Part shown: piece by piece, positions 14,320-21,952 of the stretch
Layout: every line of letters starts with the position of its first letter
Numbering within the stretch: the stretch's first letter is position 1
From: CALCCV01 sp964388665
GTDB taxonomy: Bacteria > Bdellovibrionota > Bdellovibrionia > Bdellovibrionales > Bdellovibrionaceae
Assembly: GCA_964388665.1 (NCBI GenBank)
Contig: CAYMBJ010000055.1
Coordinates: 1 to 26,492, forward strand
Direction of reading: 5' to 3'
Length of the DNA: 26,492 nt
Program-made: the position numbers and the translations under genes
Notes under the pieces: generated by a model
Told to the model about the DNA's origin: nothing
Database searches by the model: none
Seen by the model: the letters and a program-made list of their open reading frames with translations, nothing else

Positions 14320-14943
14320 ATGGAATCACTATTTAAAATCGCCGAAGTATCAGCTCAAGGAATTCTTATCCTCTTGGGACTCATGAGCGTCGTTAGCTTT
14401 GCCATTATGATCGAAAGATTTTTTGCACTGAAAAAGCTAGGCAGTTCTAGCCTTCTAATGGCAGCACAGTTCAAAGACACCATCGAAACGCAGACGCTCA
14501 ATCAGATTGAGGCTTTTTCTCAAAATCAAACTTCGCTAGAGGGCCGAGCGCTGGGCTATGGCTTGGCTCACGTAAAATCGCATGGTGAAAAAGGTCTTGA
14601 TGAAATATTCCGAAGCTACCGAACAATTCAAAAACCTGCACTCGAAAAAAATTTAAACATACTGGGAACCATTGCTTCTAATGCCCCCTATGTTGGCCTC
14701 CTCGGAACGGTGATGGGCATCATGAAGGCCTTCAACGATCTGGCTAACGGACCTGGGCAAGGCAATGAGGTGGTGATGGCCGGCATTGCCCACGCACTGG
14801 TGGCAACGGCCATTGGCCTGGCGGTGGCCATTCCTGCTGTTGTCGGCTTTAACCTCTTTCAAAAAAAGGTCTCTCAATTATTAAACAATGTAGATGCGGC
14901 CAAAGATCTATGCCTCGCATACACCAAAACGAGAAAGGGCTAA
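14320..14943 (+). CDS. exbB: ExbB/TolQ/MotA-family proton channel protein (ExbB)
   Basis: A 207-residue inner-membrane protein with three hydrophobic segments: near the N-terminus (GILILLGLMSVVSFAIMIER), and two in the C-terminal half around NAPYVGLLGTVMGIMKAF and IAHALVATAIGLAVAIPAVVGFN. The GLLGTVxGIMxAF and ALxATAxGLxxAIPA motifs are the ExbB/TolQ signature. With ExbD it forms the proton channel that energises TonB. The start follows AAGGAG with 8-base spacing. It lies between tonB and exbD, with only 3 bases to the exbD start. TolQ is the alternative, but TonB and the receptor in the same operon favour ExbB. Confidence 0.93.
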   Translation: MESLFKIAEVSAQGILILLGLMSVVSFAIMIERFFALKKLGSSSLLMAAQFKDTIETQTLNQIEAFSQNQTSLEGRALGYGLAHVKSHGEKGLDEIFRSYRTIQKPALEKNLNILGTIASNAPYVGLLGTVMGIMKAFNDLANGPGQGNEVVMAGIAHALVATAIGLAVAIPAVVGFNLFQKKVSQLLNNVDAAKDLCLAYTKTRKG

Positions 14944-14946
14944 TTT

Positions 14947-15363
14947 ATGGCGGGCTCAATCAATTCGAGTGATGGCGGCGACGCCATTGTCGAAATCAAC
15001 GTCATTCCCCTTGTTGATATCATTCTTGTGGTCCTCATCATCTTTATGGTTGCAGCTCCCTTGGTCATGCAACCAAAGATCGACATCAACCTCCCAAGTT
15101 CAAAATCAGCCGAAGAGGCCAAAGATAAAAAATCTTTGCGCGTGGTCCTTGGCAAGCAGGGCGAGGTGTTTTTGAATGACAGGTCCCTGTCCGTCGACGA
15201 ACTTGCTAACGAAACAAAAAAGTTTCTGGTTGCCAATCCAGAAACTTCAGCGCTCTTAGTTGCGGACAAAGAAGCCACTTTGCAAATGGTGACCGAGCTC
15301 GTCGATGCGGTCAAAGAGGGAGGCATAAAGAAAGTCGCCTTCAGCATTCAGACGCAGCGCTAG
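14947..15363 (+). CDS. exbD: ExbD/TolR-family biopolymer transport protein (ExbD)
   Basis: A 138-residue protein. EINVIPLVDIILVVLIIFMVAAPL at about 17-40 is the single membrane helix and contains Asp24, the counterpart of the proton-carrying Asp25 of E. coli ExbD. The periplasmic domain follows, with LRVVLGKQGEVFLNDRSLS and ALLVADKEATLQMVTELVDAVKEGGIKKVAFS, the ExbD/TolR pattern. It pairs with ExbB to use the proton gradient. It starts 3 bases after exbB, preceded by an A/G-rich stretch (GAGAAAGGG). It is the last gene of the operon; the 327-base gap that follows holds two hairpins. Confidence 0.94.
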   Translation: MAGSINSSDGGDAIVEINVIPLVDIILVVLIIFMVAAPLVMQPKIDINLPSSKSAEEAKDKKSLRVVLGKQGEVFLNDRSLSVDELANETKKFLVANPETSALLVADKEATLQMVTELVDAVKEGGIKKVAFSIQTQR

Positions 15364-15404
15364 CCTCCACGCGACTCCCCTTCAATCTCGAACTGACTAC
15401 TGTG

Positions 15405-15431
15405 CACGCCCCATCCTCATTCTAGGGCGTG
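15405..15431 (+). terminator. Hairpin after exbD, possible weak terminator
   Basis: CACGCCC (15405-15411) pairs perfectly with GGGCGTG (15425-15431) around 13 bases, 41 bases after the exbD stop. The following TCCTCATTTT is only modestly T-rich, so intrinsic termination is uncertain. Confidence 0.4.
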
Positions 15432-15479
15432 TCCTCATTTTGCCAATCTCCTTTTTGTTCCATTAAACAGCACGTAAAT

Positions 15480-15497
15480 AGCACGTCTGTGCTTTTT
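15480..15497 (+). terminator. Short hairpin with T-tract, candidate terminator
   Basis: AGCAC (15480-15484), loop GTCT, GTGCT (15489-15493), directly followed by TTTT. The stem is only five base pairs, so it would be weak alone. Together with the upstream hairpin it separates the TonB operon from the lipoprotein genes. Confidence 0.4.
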
Positions 15498-15690
15498 ACA
15501 TGCTATTCAGACTCTCGACAATTGCGGAAATATTACGTTGCGTTCCAATTCACTTGAGAGCCTGCGCCTATTCTGGCAATGTCTGTGGCGATTTGACTAT
15601 TCATTAGAAAAATTGATGAAGCGATGAAGCTAGGGTGGGGATCTAATGCTTTCTGCTGCTTCGCAGTTCTAAAAACAAAAGGGGAGTTCC

Positions 15691-18573
15691 ATGAAACACT
15701 ATCGGTCACAAACTGAGCCAGCCGCCTGTAAAAAGCATGGCTGGGCATCGACAACGCTGATTGCTCTCGGGATGGCATTGGGGCTTTTGTCCGCATGCAG
15801 TCCATCAGAGGACAAGCCTGCCACACCACCGCCAGCGCCATACAAGCCCGCCGGAGAAAAATCGACATACCGACAAAAAGTCAGTTGCCAAGAAGCATTT
15901 GGCAATCGGCAATTGCAGTTTGATCTCAATGATCGAGCTGTTGCTTATATTGAACCTGGAGCCGCAGAACCACAAATCATTACTGATCAAACAAGCCTGC
16001 AGCCAAACATTCGCCGCATGGATCGAATTTGGTCAGCGAGTGGCGGCAGATCCATAAAGATCACCCTAAAACTAAACGCATTGGGCGAGGGCACGGCAGA
16101 CCTAAAGGCACCTGCCGGCACACGAAAATTCGAATGCAAAGAGACTTTGCCTCCTGCTGGAGAGCTGTTTATTCAGCACATCTGTGACGAAAGTACTTAT
16201 GACTTTGCGAAAATGCTAAAGCCTGAAATTGCCAGCACCATCAGCGCAAACATGATTGGAATCATGGGGGAGACAGCTTTGACCTGTGCAGTTAAAGCAA
16301 GAAATCTTTATTTCTTCAAAGAGCTTGAAAAAAACAAATTCAGCTTTGCCGCGTGGAATATCAATGCTCCCAATGCCAAAGGTCAACCGCCCTTACTTGT
16401 GGATCTCGAAAACGGCGGCAAATATTTGGAAACACTCTTAGAGATCTCGGAGCTAAAGCCAAATTCGATAGATTTTCAAGAGCGATCATTTTTACATTAC
16501 CCCTCTGCAAATGAAAGTCAGATCAAGTCTATCATCAAGCACAGCCAATTTTCTGACTCGTTATTTTATCAATTGGACAACACCAAAGTCTCTGGGCTTG
16601 GCAGTATAATGAAACGCAAGCTCTACTCTGTTTTGGACTTTATCTTGAAAGAGAAACCAGAGACAGACCTGAGCAAGCCGGTTGCGCCAAAAATGCAAGC
16701 CTTAGAGTTTGCTGTATCTTTAGAGGACTTTCGCCTTATCAATACCATATTTTCAAAGAATCCCACATTGGATTTGGACAAGAGCATTGCTCCAAACAAG
16801 CGAAATGAACTGGTGCTCATTGCCGCACGCAACTGCAGTCTAGAGTTACTGAATCTTCTAGCAAGTCAAAGTGATATTAAGTTCACGGCCATGAACTCTC
16901 AAAATAGAAATGCCCTTGATATCGTTCGCGAAAGAGCCAACTATGGCTCCCGGTGTGCAAGCGAAGCGGCAATGATTGAGCTGTTGCGCAAAAAGGGCAC
17001 ACAAGACTTTGAAGATGTATTGGGCGCACTTGCTGCCAATAACATCACTTGGTTTAAAACGGCACTGCAAAGAAAACGCGACGTCCGCGAGCTAACCAAA
17101 CAACTCTTCACAGCTTTGATCGATAAGGGCCAAGACTGGATTCGAATCTTCAATGAGTCGGGTGCAGTTTTTGATAGAGATACCGTTACTGATATTTTTG
17201 GCGAAGCTTTGGCCTCTGACGACAAAAATAAAATTCAAGTATTCTTTGCCAACAGGTCGTGGATTGATGCCAACAAAGCTTTCACTTATATGCAGTCCGC
17301 TTATAAGACTCATGGCGACACTGCGCTCTTCATCCGCTTCGTCAGGGCCTGGAACTTGCCAATGAACGCATCCACCTTGGCACAGGGTTTGGATAAGAAT
17401 ATCATTTTGTCCCTCATTGAAGCAAAAAACACCTCACTCCTCGAAGAGGTTTTGAATTCTGGTCTCACCTGGTCTCAAGAGCTGATCGACGTTTCCATCA
17501 AGGATGACGCTAGCGCCATTGAATATTATGAAAATCAATATGGAGCGCTTAAGGCAGCCATCAACTGCGAGGTCGCGTCAGAATCTAAAGATACAGATTT
17601 AAAAGCAACAATGCCAAAAGAAAACATACTTACTTTTGCCTTACGAACAAATTTTGAAAGCGAGCTTTTGATCCAGTCATTGGGCGAAAGCATGAACCAA
17701 GCTAATTTCACCAATTTGTTTAAAGGAACGCCTGTTAATTGTAAAAATGGCGAAAAGGTAAAGCTCCTAAATCCTCTCGCTCTGGCCGCAAAACAGTGTA
17801 TGCCGGTAAGCTTTAAGAAAATCCTCGGCGTCCAGTTGCGGTCAAGCACTTTCAATACTCCGGATCAATTTGATGGCAGCCTGCGGGTAGCAAATGCCAT
17901 GGTTCGCAGAACTCCTCTGGATGCTCTTGTTGAAAACAACTGCAGCAGCGAACAGCGCGCAGCCATGTTTGAAGGCCTCACTGCCATTGGCTCCTCCAGA
18001 ATGCTTCAGTTTGATGGAGTCCGCACAGGCGCTGCCATTGGCGAGATAAGTGAACTACTGAGCAAATATGACAGATCAATTGCACTTACTGAGATCCAGT
18101 CACTCAACTTGCTGTCGGAGATAAAGTATCCTGGGTTGGCCTTTATGAATAGAGCTAAGCTCAATCAATACAGATTCTCTACATCTGAAGAGGGCCCTGC
18201 CGAATACGCGGTCCTTGGCAGATACTCTCGCTACTTAGAGACCACTTCAGTTGGCAATAGCGTCGCTCCGGCGATGGCCGTCCAGCTCGCACCGACAGAG
18301 CGCTATCTGATGACTTTCGCCGGACTTCCCTCGTTTTATGAAGCCAGCGTTACGGGTGCCGTAAATAGCAACGGCTGCATGGTTGTCAATGGCGAAGGCA
18401 AGTTGCACATGCCTGACTTTTCGCCGAGCTCATTGAGCGCGTCTAAATTCACAGTTTGTCCAAATGGACTGGAATTTAAATTCAATCCAACGACGAGCGA
18501 GGCCAGCTTACCAATTAAAAATCATGTAAAGGGAGACTTTGTATATGACATTACGAATCTGCCGGCCGAATAA
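15691..18573 (+). CDS. Large lipoprotein with ankyrin-like repeats
   Basis: A 960-residue exported lipoprotein: a basic N-region, the hydrophobic STTLIALGMALGLL and lipobox LSAC (Cys36), then a Pro-rich linker (ATPPPAPYKPAG). A Cys-containing domain covers about 55-165. From about 190 to 480, repeats of the form helix-turn-helix appear (GETALTCAVKARNLYFFKEL, NELVLIAARNCSLELLNLLAS, NALDIVRERANYG, EAAMIELLRKKG), resembling degenerate ankyrin repeats, whose usual role is protein binding. The helical pattern continues to about 780 (PLALAAKQCMPVSFKKIL, TPLDALVENN). The C-terminal 170 residues are beta-rich. I do not recognise an exact family. ATG 15691 follows GGGGAG with 4-base spacing. It is probably co-transcribed with the lipoprotein 55 bases downstream. 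Ankyrin assignment is by eye. Confidence 0.8.
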   Translation: MKHYRSQTEPAACKKHGWASTTLIALGMALGLLSACSPSEDKPATPPPAPYKPAGEKSTYRQKVSCQEAFGNRQLQFDLNDRAVAYIEPGAAEPQIITDQTSLQPNIRRMDRIWSASGGRSIKITLKLNALGEGTADLKAPAGTRKFECKETLPPAGELFIQHICDESTYDFAKMLKPEIASTISANMIGIMGETALTCAVKARNLYFFKELEKNKFSFAAWNINAPNAKGQPPLLVDLENGGKYLETLLEISELKPNSIDFQERSFLHYPSANESQIKSIIKHSQFSDSLFYQLDNTKVSGLGSIMKRKLYSVLDFILKEKPETDLSKPVAPKMQALEFAVSLEDFRLINTIFSKNPTLDLDKSIAPNKRNELVLIAARNCSLELLNLLASQSDIKFTAMNSQNRNALDIVRERANYGSRCASEAAMIELLRKKGTQDFEDVLGALAANNITWFKTALQRKRDVRELTKQLFTALIDKGQDWIRIFNESGAVFDRDTVTDIFGEALASDDKNKIQVFFANRSWIDANKAFTYMQSAYKTHGDTALFIRFVRAWNLPMNASTLAQGLDKNIILSLIEAKNTSLLEEVLNSGLTWSQELIDVSIKDDASAIEYYENQYGALKAAINCEVASESKDTDLKATMPKENILTFALRTNFESELLIQSLGESMNQANFTNLFKGTPVNCKNGEKVKLLNPLALAAKQCMPVSFKKILGVQLRSSTFNTPDQFDGSLRVANAMVRRTPLDALVENNCSSEQRAAMFEGLTAIGSSRMLQFDGVRTGAAIGEISELLSKYDRSIALTEIQSLNLLSEIKYPGLAFMNRAKLNQYRFSTSEEGPAEYAVLGRYSRYLETTSVGNSVAPAMAVQLAPTERYLMTFAGLPSFYEASVTGAVNSNGCMVVNGEGKLHMPDFSPSSLSASKFTVCPNGLEFKFNPTTSEASLPIKNHVKGDFVYDITNLPAE

Positions 18574-18628
18574 GAACCAAAGTCAAATCTGGAATGAAAT
18601 CAATCTTTTTTAATTACACGGGGGAAAT

Positions 18629-19684
18629 ATGAAATTTAATAAAAACCGAAACCTAAAAGCACTTTCTGCATTGACCGTCGCCAGCATGGTCCTTATTGGC
18701 GCCGTCGGCTGCAATAAAAATGAAACAGAGAATCAGGATGGAACAAAACAGGTCATCATCGATCAAAAGACTCAGGCCTTGGAACAGTCCAAAGGACTTT
18801 GGGGCGATGTGTTGATTGGTTCAGCCGACGGCCAGCGAATTTCTACAGAGGATTTTAGTGACATTGCCTTTGAGGTAGATGCATCCAATAATCTTTTTGT
18901 GCACCAGTATGTTGTGAAAACAAACACAGTGGCTGTGCATCACCTGGGCACCTTGATTCACCTCAACGAAATGATGGGGGAGTTGCTGCCAAATATTGAG
19001 GGCTTCTTGGCTTGGCGCACTCCTGAATTTGAAAAGTCGTGCAATCACAACAGCTTTTGTGTTGAGGCCAAAAGACTGCAGTTGGAGTCAGAGCGCAAGC
19101 ACCAGCAGAATCCGCGATGGAGACTGATCAACGGCAATTTGAAAATCACTGATGGCACTCAGTCTTTTGATACGGATGCACTGGAGAAATTCAGCGCAGA
19201 CTCCTATGCCAAAATGAAAGCAGGAAATACAAATTTGCACCAAGAGTTGCTTGAAAGAAAAGATCAAGCCTTAAAGAAGCTTGTCGGCACCAATTTTGTT
19301 TTGCAAAATATTAATATCACCCATCCAACTGAGGGAAGCAGCACACATTTGCCTTCGGAAGTGCCTTCTTACCAATGCGGCGATACAATGGTTATGCCCA
19401 TGTCTAACATACGCGAGGTTTCAGTTTCTGAAGACCTCAATCTTCACGTCCTGGGCTCGAAGTCGAGTGTGGCGAGAGTCGTACCTACTGAATTTTCGAT
19501 GCTGAAGAATTTAGATCAGGTGGCAACGTCAACTTCTGACACGATTTCATTCTATGACAGCGAAAAGTGTGATGAAGATGGTAGTGATTGTCAGGCTCAT
19601 AATATTTCTGTTTTAGACAGCGGAAAAACAATGGAAGTCAAAACTAAAATTCGTTGTGTCGACGTCACCTATGTGTTGCGGTAG
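18629..19684 (+). CDS. Hypothetical lipoprotein
   Basis: A 351-residue lipoprotein with a basic start (KFNKNRNLK), a hydrophobic stretch ALTVASMVLIGA and the lipobox AVGC (Cys28). The mature part has no family I recognise. It is rich in charged residues, with a helical middle (FEKSCNHNSFCVEAKRLQLE) and several Cys that could form disulfides (KSCNHNSFC, EKCDEDGSDC, TKIRC). The start is preceded by CGGGGGAAAT, the same G-run ribosome-binding site as the receptor gene. It follows the ankyrin-like lipoprotein by 55 bases with no terminator between, so the two probably form an operon and may act together. A strong hairpin closes the unit downstream. Confidence 0.75.
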   Translation: MKFNKNRNLKALSALTVASMVLIGAVGCNKNETENQDGTKQVIIDQKTQALEQSKGLWGDVLIGSADGQRISTEDFSDIAFEVDASNNLFVHQYVVKTNTVAVHHLGTLIHLNEMMGELLPNIEGFLAWRTPEFEKSCNHNSFCVEAKRLQLESERKHQQNPRWRLINGNLKITDGTQSFDTDALEKFSADSYAKMKAGNTNLHQELLERKDQALKKLVGTNFVLQNINITHPTEGSSTHLPSEVPSYQCGDTMVMPMSNIREVSVSEDLNLHVLGSKSSVARVVPTEFSMLKNLDQVATSTSDTISFYDSEKCDEDGSDCQAHNISVLDSGKTMEVKTKIRCVDVTYVLR

Positions 19685-19724
19685 CTCTCAATAGAGGGCT
19701 CACAGTTCGAACTCGTTACCACAT

Positions 19725-19757
19725 GCAAATACTGTTGGCATCGCCAGCAGTATTTGT
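19725..19757 (+). terminator. Long hairpin, probable transcription terminator
   Basis: GCAAATACTGTTGGC and GCCAGCAGTATTTGT form a 15-base-pair stem (two G-T wobbles) with a 3-base loop, starting 40 bases after the lipoprotein stop codon. The sequence after it (GTTAGCATTT) is only partly T-rich. The AT-rich base of the stem would supply A and T runs on either strand, so it may act in both directions. Confidence 0.6.
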
Positions 19758-19804
19758 GTTAGCATTTCCTCAACTGGCTTTTTAGTATCGTGAGGAATTT
19801 CACT

Positions 19805-20701
19805 ATGGAACAAATGGATCGGATTCGGGTAGCTACCCTTCAGTATTTTATTCGGCCCGTCACCACCTTTGAACAATTCTATGATCAAGTGGCCGCACTG
19901 GTCGAGACCGCTGCCGATTACAAATGTCACCTGCTCGTGTTTCCTGAGTACTTTACCGTGCAACTTTTGACTCTCGGTAATGTAAAACGCCCGATTCAAG
20001 ACCAGGTTCGTGATCTCGCCAAGCAGGCACCGCGATTTATCGAAATGATGGCTGAGTTGGCAAAAAAGCATCACCTCTACATCGTAGGCGGCACCATTCC
20101 CGTTGAGGATGCACAAACAGGGAATGTTAAGAATCGCTGTCATTTCTTTAATTTTGAAGGATCTTATGGCTTTCAAGATAAATTGCACATGACCCGGTTT
20201 GAAAATGAAGAGTGGATCGTCAAAAGCGGCAATCGTTTGAAAGTTTTCGATACCAACTTTGGTAAAGTCGCCGTGGCCATTTGCTACGATGTTGAGTTTC
20301 CGGAGATAGCCCGTGCTGTGGCCCGTGATGGAGCTTGCATCTTGGTTGTTCCTAGCTGCACCGATGATCGCCAAGGCTATTTGCGAGTTCGAATGTGCGC
20401 CCACGCCCGCGCAATCGAAAACCAAATGTACGTAATTCAATCTTCAACTGTGGGATCTCTGCCTATGGTCCCGGCCGTTTCCCTCAACTATGGCCAGGCC
20501 AGCATCATGACACCCAGTGATTTTGCTTTCTCGCGTGACGGCATCCTTGCTGAAGGCATTCCCAATCAAGAGATGATGGTGATCGGCGAACTCAATTTGA
20601 AGTTGATCAGCGATTCTAGAAGCACAGGAACTGTGCTTCCTCTCCTCGATAGCGAGAGAACGGCGGAGCTCATTGCCGAAGTGGATCTTGAAACCTTCTA
20701 A
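19805..20701 (+). CDS. Carbon-nitrogen hydrolase (nitrilase superfamily)
   Basis: A 298-residue cytoplasmic hydrolase with the full Glu-Lys-Cys triad: Glu48 in LLVFPEYFT, Lys126 in FQDKLHMTRFE and Cys160 in VAVAICYDVEFPE. The start IRVATLQYF and VPSCTDDRQGYLRVRMCAHARAIENQMYVI are also family hallmarks. Nitrilase-superfamily members hydrolyse nitriles, amides, ureas or N-carbamoyl groups; the substrate cannot be told. The start is ATG 19805 with GAGG nine bases upstream; a GTG five codons earlier is possible but has no good spacing. There is no signal peptide. It follows the hairpin after the lipoprotein gene, so it may have its own transcript, but no clear promoter was seen. Confidence 0.93.
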   Translation: MEQMDRIRVATLQYFIRPVTTFEQFYDQVAALVETAADYKCHLLVFPEYFTVQLLTLGNVKRPIQDQVRDLAKQAPRFIEMMAELAKKHHLYIVGGTIPVEDAQTGNVKNRCHFFNFEGSYGFQDKLHMTRFENEEWIVKSGNRLKVFDTNFGKVAVAICYDVEFPEIARAVARDGACILVVPSCTDDRQGYLRVRMCAHARAIENQMYVIQSSTVGSLPMVPAVSLNYGQASIMTPSDFAFSRDGILAEGIPNQEMMVIGELNLKLISDSRSTGTVLPLLDSERTAELIAEVDLETF

Positions 20702-20736
20702 CATCCAGTCTCGCTAATGATCGATTCTTGAGCGCC

Positions 20737-20794
20737 GCCGACCATAGACCGCCGACCACAGACCGCTGACCAGAGCGCCCCTGACCAGAGCGCC
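20737..20794. repeat. Short tandem repeat, GACCA-rich
   Basis: Two near-identical 14-base units (GCCGACCATAGACC at 20737-20750, then GCCGACCACAGACC at 20751-20764) are followed by a related block, TGACCAGAGCGCC, occurring at 20767-20779 and again at 20782-20794. GACCA is the common core. The repeats are non-coding, in the gap between the hydrolase and the next lipoprotein. Likely a slippage-type repeat; copy number may vary between strains. Confidence 0.7.
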
Positions 20795-20941
20795 TGTGCC
20801 TAGACCTCAAGCTTTTTGGAAAAATTGCCGATTCGCCCCCAAGAGAACTGCAGAAACATTTCGGCGATGTTTTGAAATGAGACAACAGAGCATTTCAGAC
20901 TGAGACTCAAGGGCATTGCCATAACAATTCTGACCAACATT

Positions 20942-20950
20942 TGGTATATT
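20942..20950 (+). promoter_or_regulatory. Candidate extended -10 promoter
   Basis: TGG followed by TATATT (20945-20950) fits an extended -10 element (TGn plus a 5 of 6 match to TATAAT). No good -35 box is seen, which such promoters do not require. Transcription would start near 20957, only six bases before the ATG at 20963, which supports a downstream TTG start for the lipoprotein gene. Confidence 0.35.
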
Positions 20951-20989
20951 GATTAGAGACCAATGTTTGCAGCGCTCAAGGGGGGAATC

Positions 20990-21952
20990 TTGCGAAAATT
21001 CATTTTTGTATTCATTCCATGTTTTTGCGCAATGGTTCTCTTTCAAAACTGCCAAAATAATCAATCGGGTGGACTTGATTCTTCATCTACTTTTCCTAAT
21101 CCTGAATCGCAAAAGTCAACTGACGAAACTCTCTCGCTCCCACTGATTACCACACTACCCGTGACCGCGAACAGCTCCGGTGGCGGTAGCGGTAATGGCG
21201 TCGGTTATGATGGCAAACTCTTTTTGGACCTGGACAGCGAGGCCTGCGCCAAGGCCGGAGTCACAGACTCTAATGAATTCGGCGTTATCAGCGCACAGGA
21301 TGATGGTTACTACCAGGTACGCGAAAACTGCAGAGACATACAGCCCCGTGAAATTGGTCCAGAAAAGATTCCCAACTTGCCAGCCAACGGCAATGGCGTG
21401 GCCGTGGTCATTGTTAATTTTAAATTTCACATAGCCGCCTCACTACTAAAAAAGCCAGGCCCGACTGCAAGCGGTTATATAGTAGAGGCCTGCTCGGGTG
21501 CAACTCCGACCTCCTGGGCCCAGGTAACTGTTGTTGCTAATCCCACTTCATCATTGAGTCTTGCCAAATACACGCTGAACATGAATACGATGACTTGGAG
21601 CAAGCCACAGGAGAATGGCCTGATCCTGTCTCAAGAAACCAAGAGTCTCACGACTGGTATCGCACCAGTCAGCACTTCTGAACTTAAGCCAGAGTATTTA
21701 CAGGCTTTTGCCACACCCTCTGCTGGATTTACAAATCTAAAGCAAGCCCCCATTCAAACGCAACTGATCAATTTTAAACCTGATTATTACGTGCACGGAC
21801 AAGACGGCTCAATTTTTAACTCTGGTCTCATATCATCTACGACCGGCTTTTTTAGCGACACCAGTAAATCGACCGAGCCGATGATCAATCTCAACTGCGA
21901 CTTTGAATTTCCACTTCCACCACCGCAAGACCTATTTCAGCACCTTCGCTAA
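20990..21952 (+). CDS. Hypothetical lipoprotein with LFQNC N-terminus
   Basis: A 320-residue exported protein if started at TTG 20990: RKFIFVFIPCFCAMVLFQNC is a compact signal with Cys21 as likely lipid-modified residue. Asn at -1 is unusual for a lipobox; LFQNC is familiar to me from Bdellovibrio-type proteins. I prefer TTG because AAGGGGGG lies four bases upstream and matches the G-run sites of neighbouring exported proteins; the longer start is ATG 20963, with no good ribosome-binding site. The mature part has a Ser/Gly-rich linker (NSSGGGSGNGVGYDGK), then a domain with VVIVNFKFHIAA and Cys pairs (DSEACAK, ENCRD, VEACSG). No family recognised. The end overlaps the stop of the opposite-strand kinase gene by four bases. 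Confidence 0.72.
   Translation: MRKFIFVFIPCFCAMVLFQNCQNNQSGGLDSSSTFPNPESQKSTDETLSLPLITTLPVTANSSGGGSGNGVGYDGKLFLDLDSEACAKAGVTDSNEFGVISAQDDGYYQVRENCRDIQPREIGPEKIPNLPANGNGVAVVIVNFKFHIAASLLKKPGPTASGYIVEACSGATPTSWAQVTVVANPTSSLSLAKYTLNMNTMTWSKPQENGLILSQETKSLTTGIAPVSTSELKPEYLQAFATPSAGFTNLKQAPIQTQLINFKPDYYVHGQDGSIFNSGLISSTTGFFSDTSKSTEPMINLNCDFEFPLPPPQDLFQHLR

Larger units (their letters stand above)
15364..15690. other. Intergenic gap of 327 bases after exbD
   Basis: No gene is supported here. Short open frames on the minus strand run into the coding region of the next gene and have no supporting feature. The gap holds two hairpins (separate entries) and a TTGACT-like box at 15593-15598 with no good -10 partner at standard spacing, so I do not call a promoter. 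Confidence 0.6.

Noticed and set aside
15593..15647. Promoter for the ankyrin-like lipoprotein (TTGACT at 15593, TCTAAT at 15642)
   Set aside because: The two boxes are far outside normal spacing, and neither has a suitable partner.
20737..20794. CRISPR array
   Set aside because: Units are directly adjacent and only 14-15 bases long, with no spacers and no cas genes.
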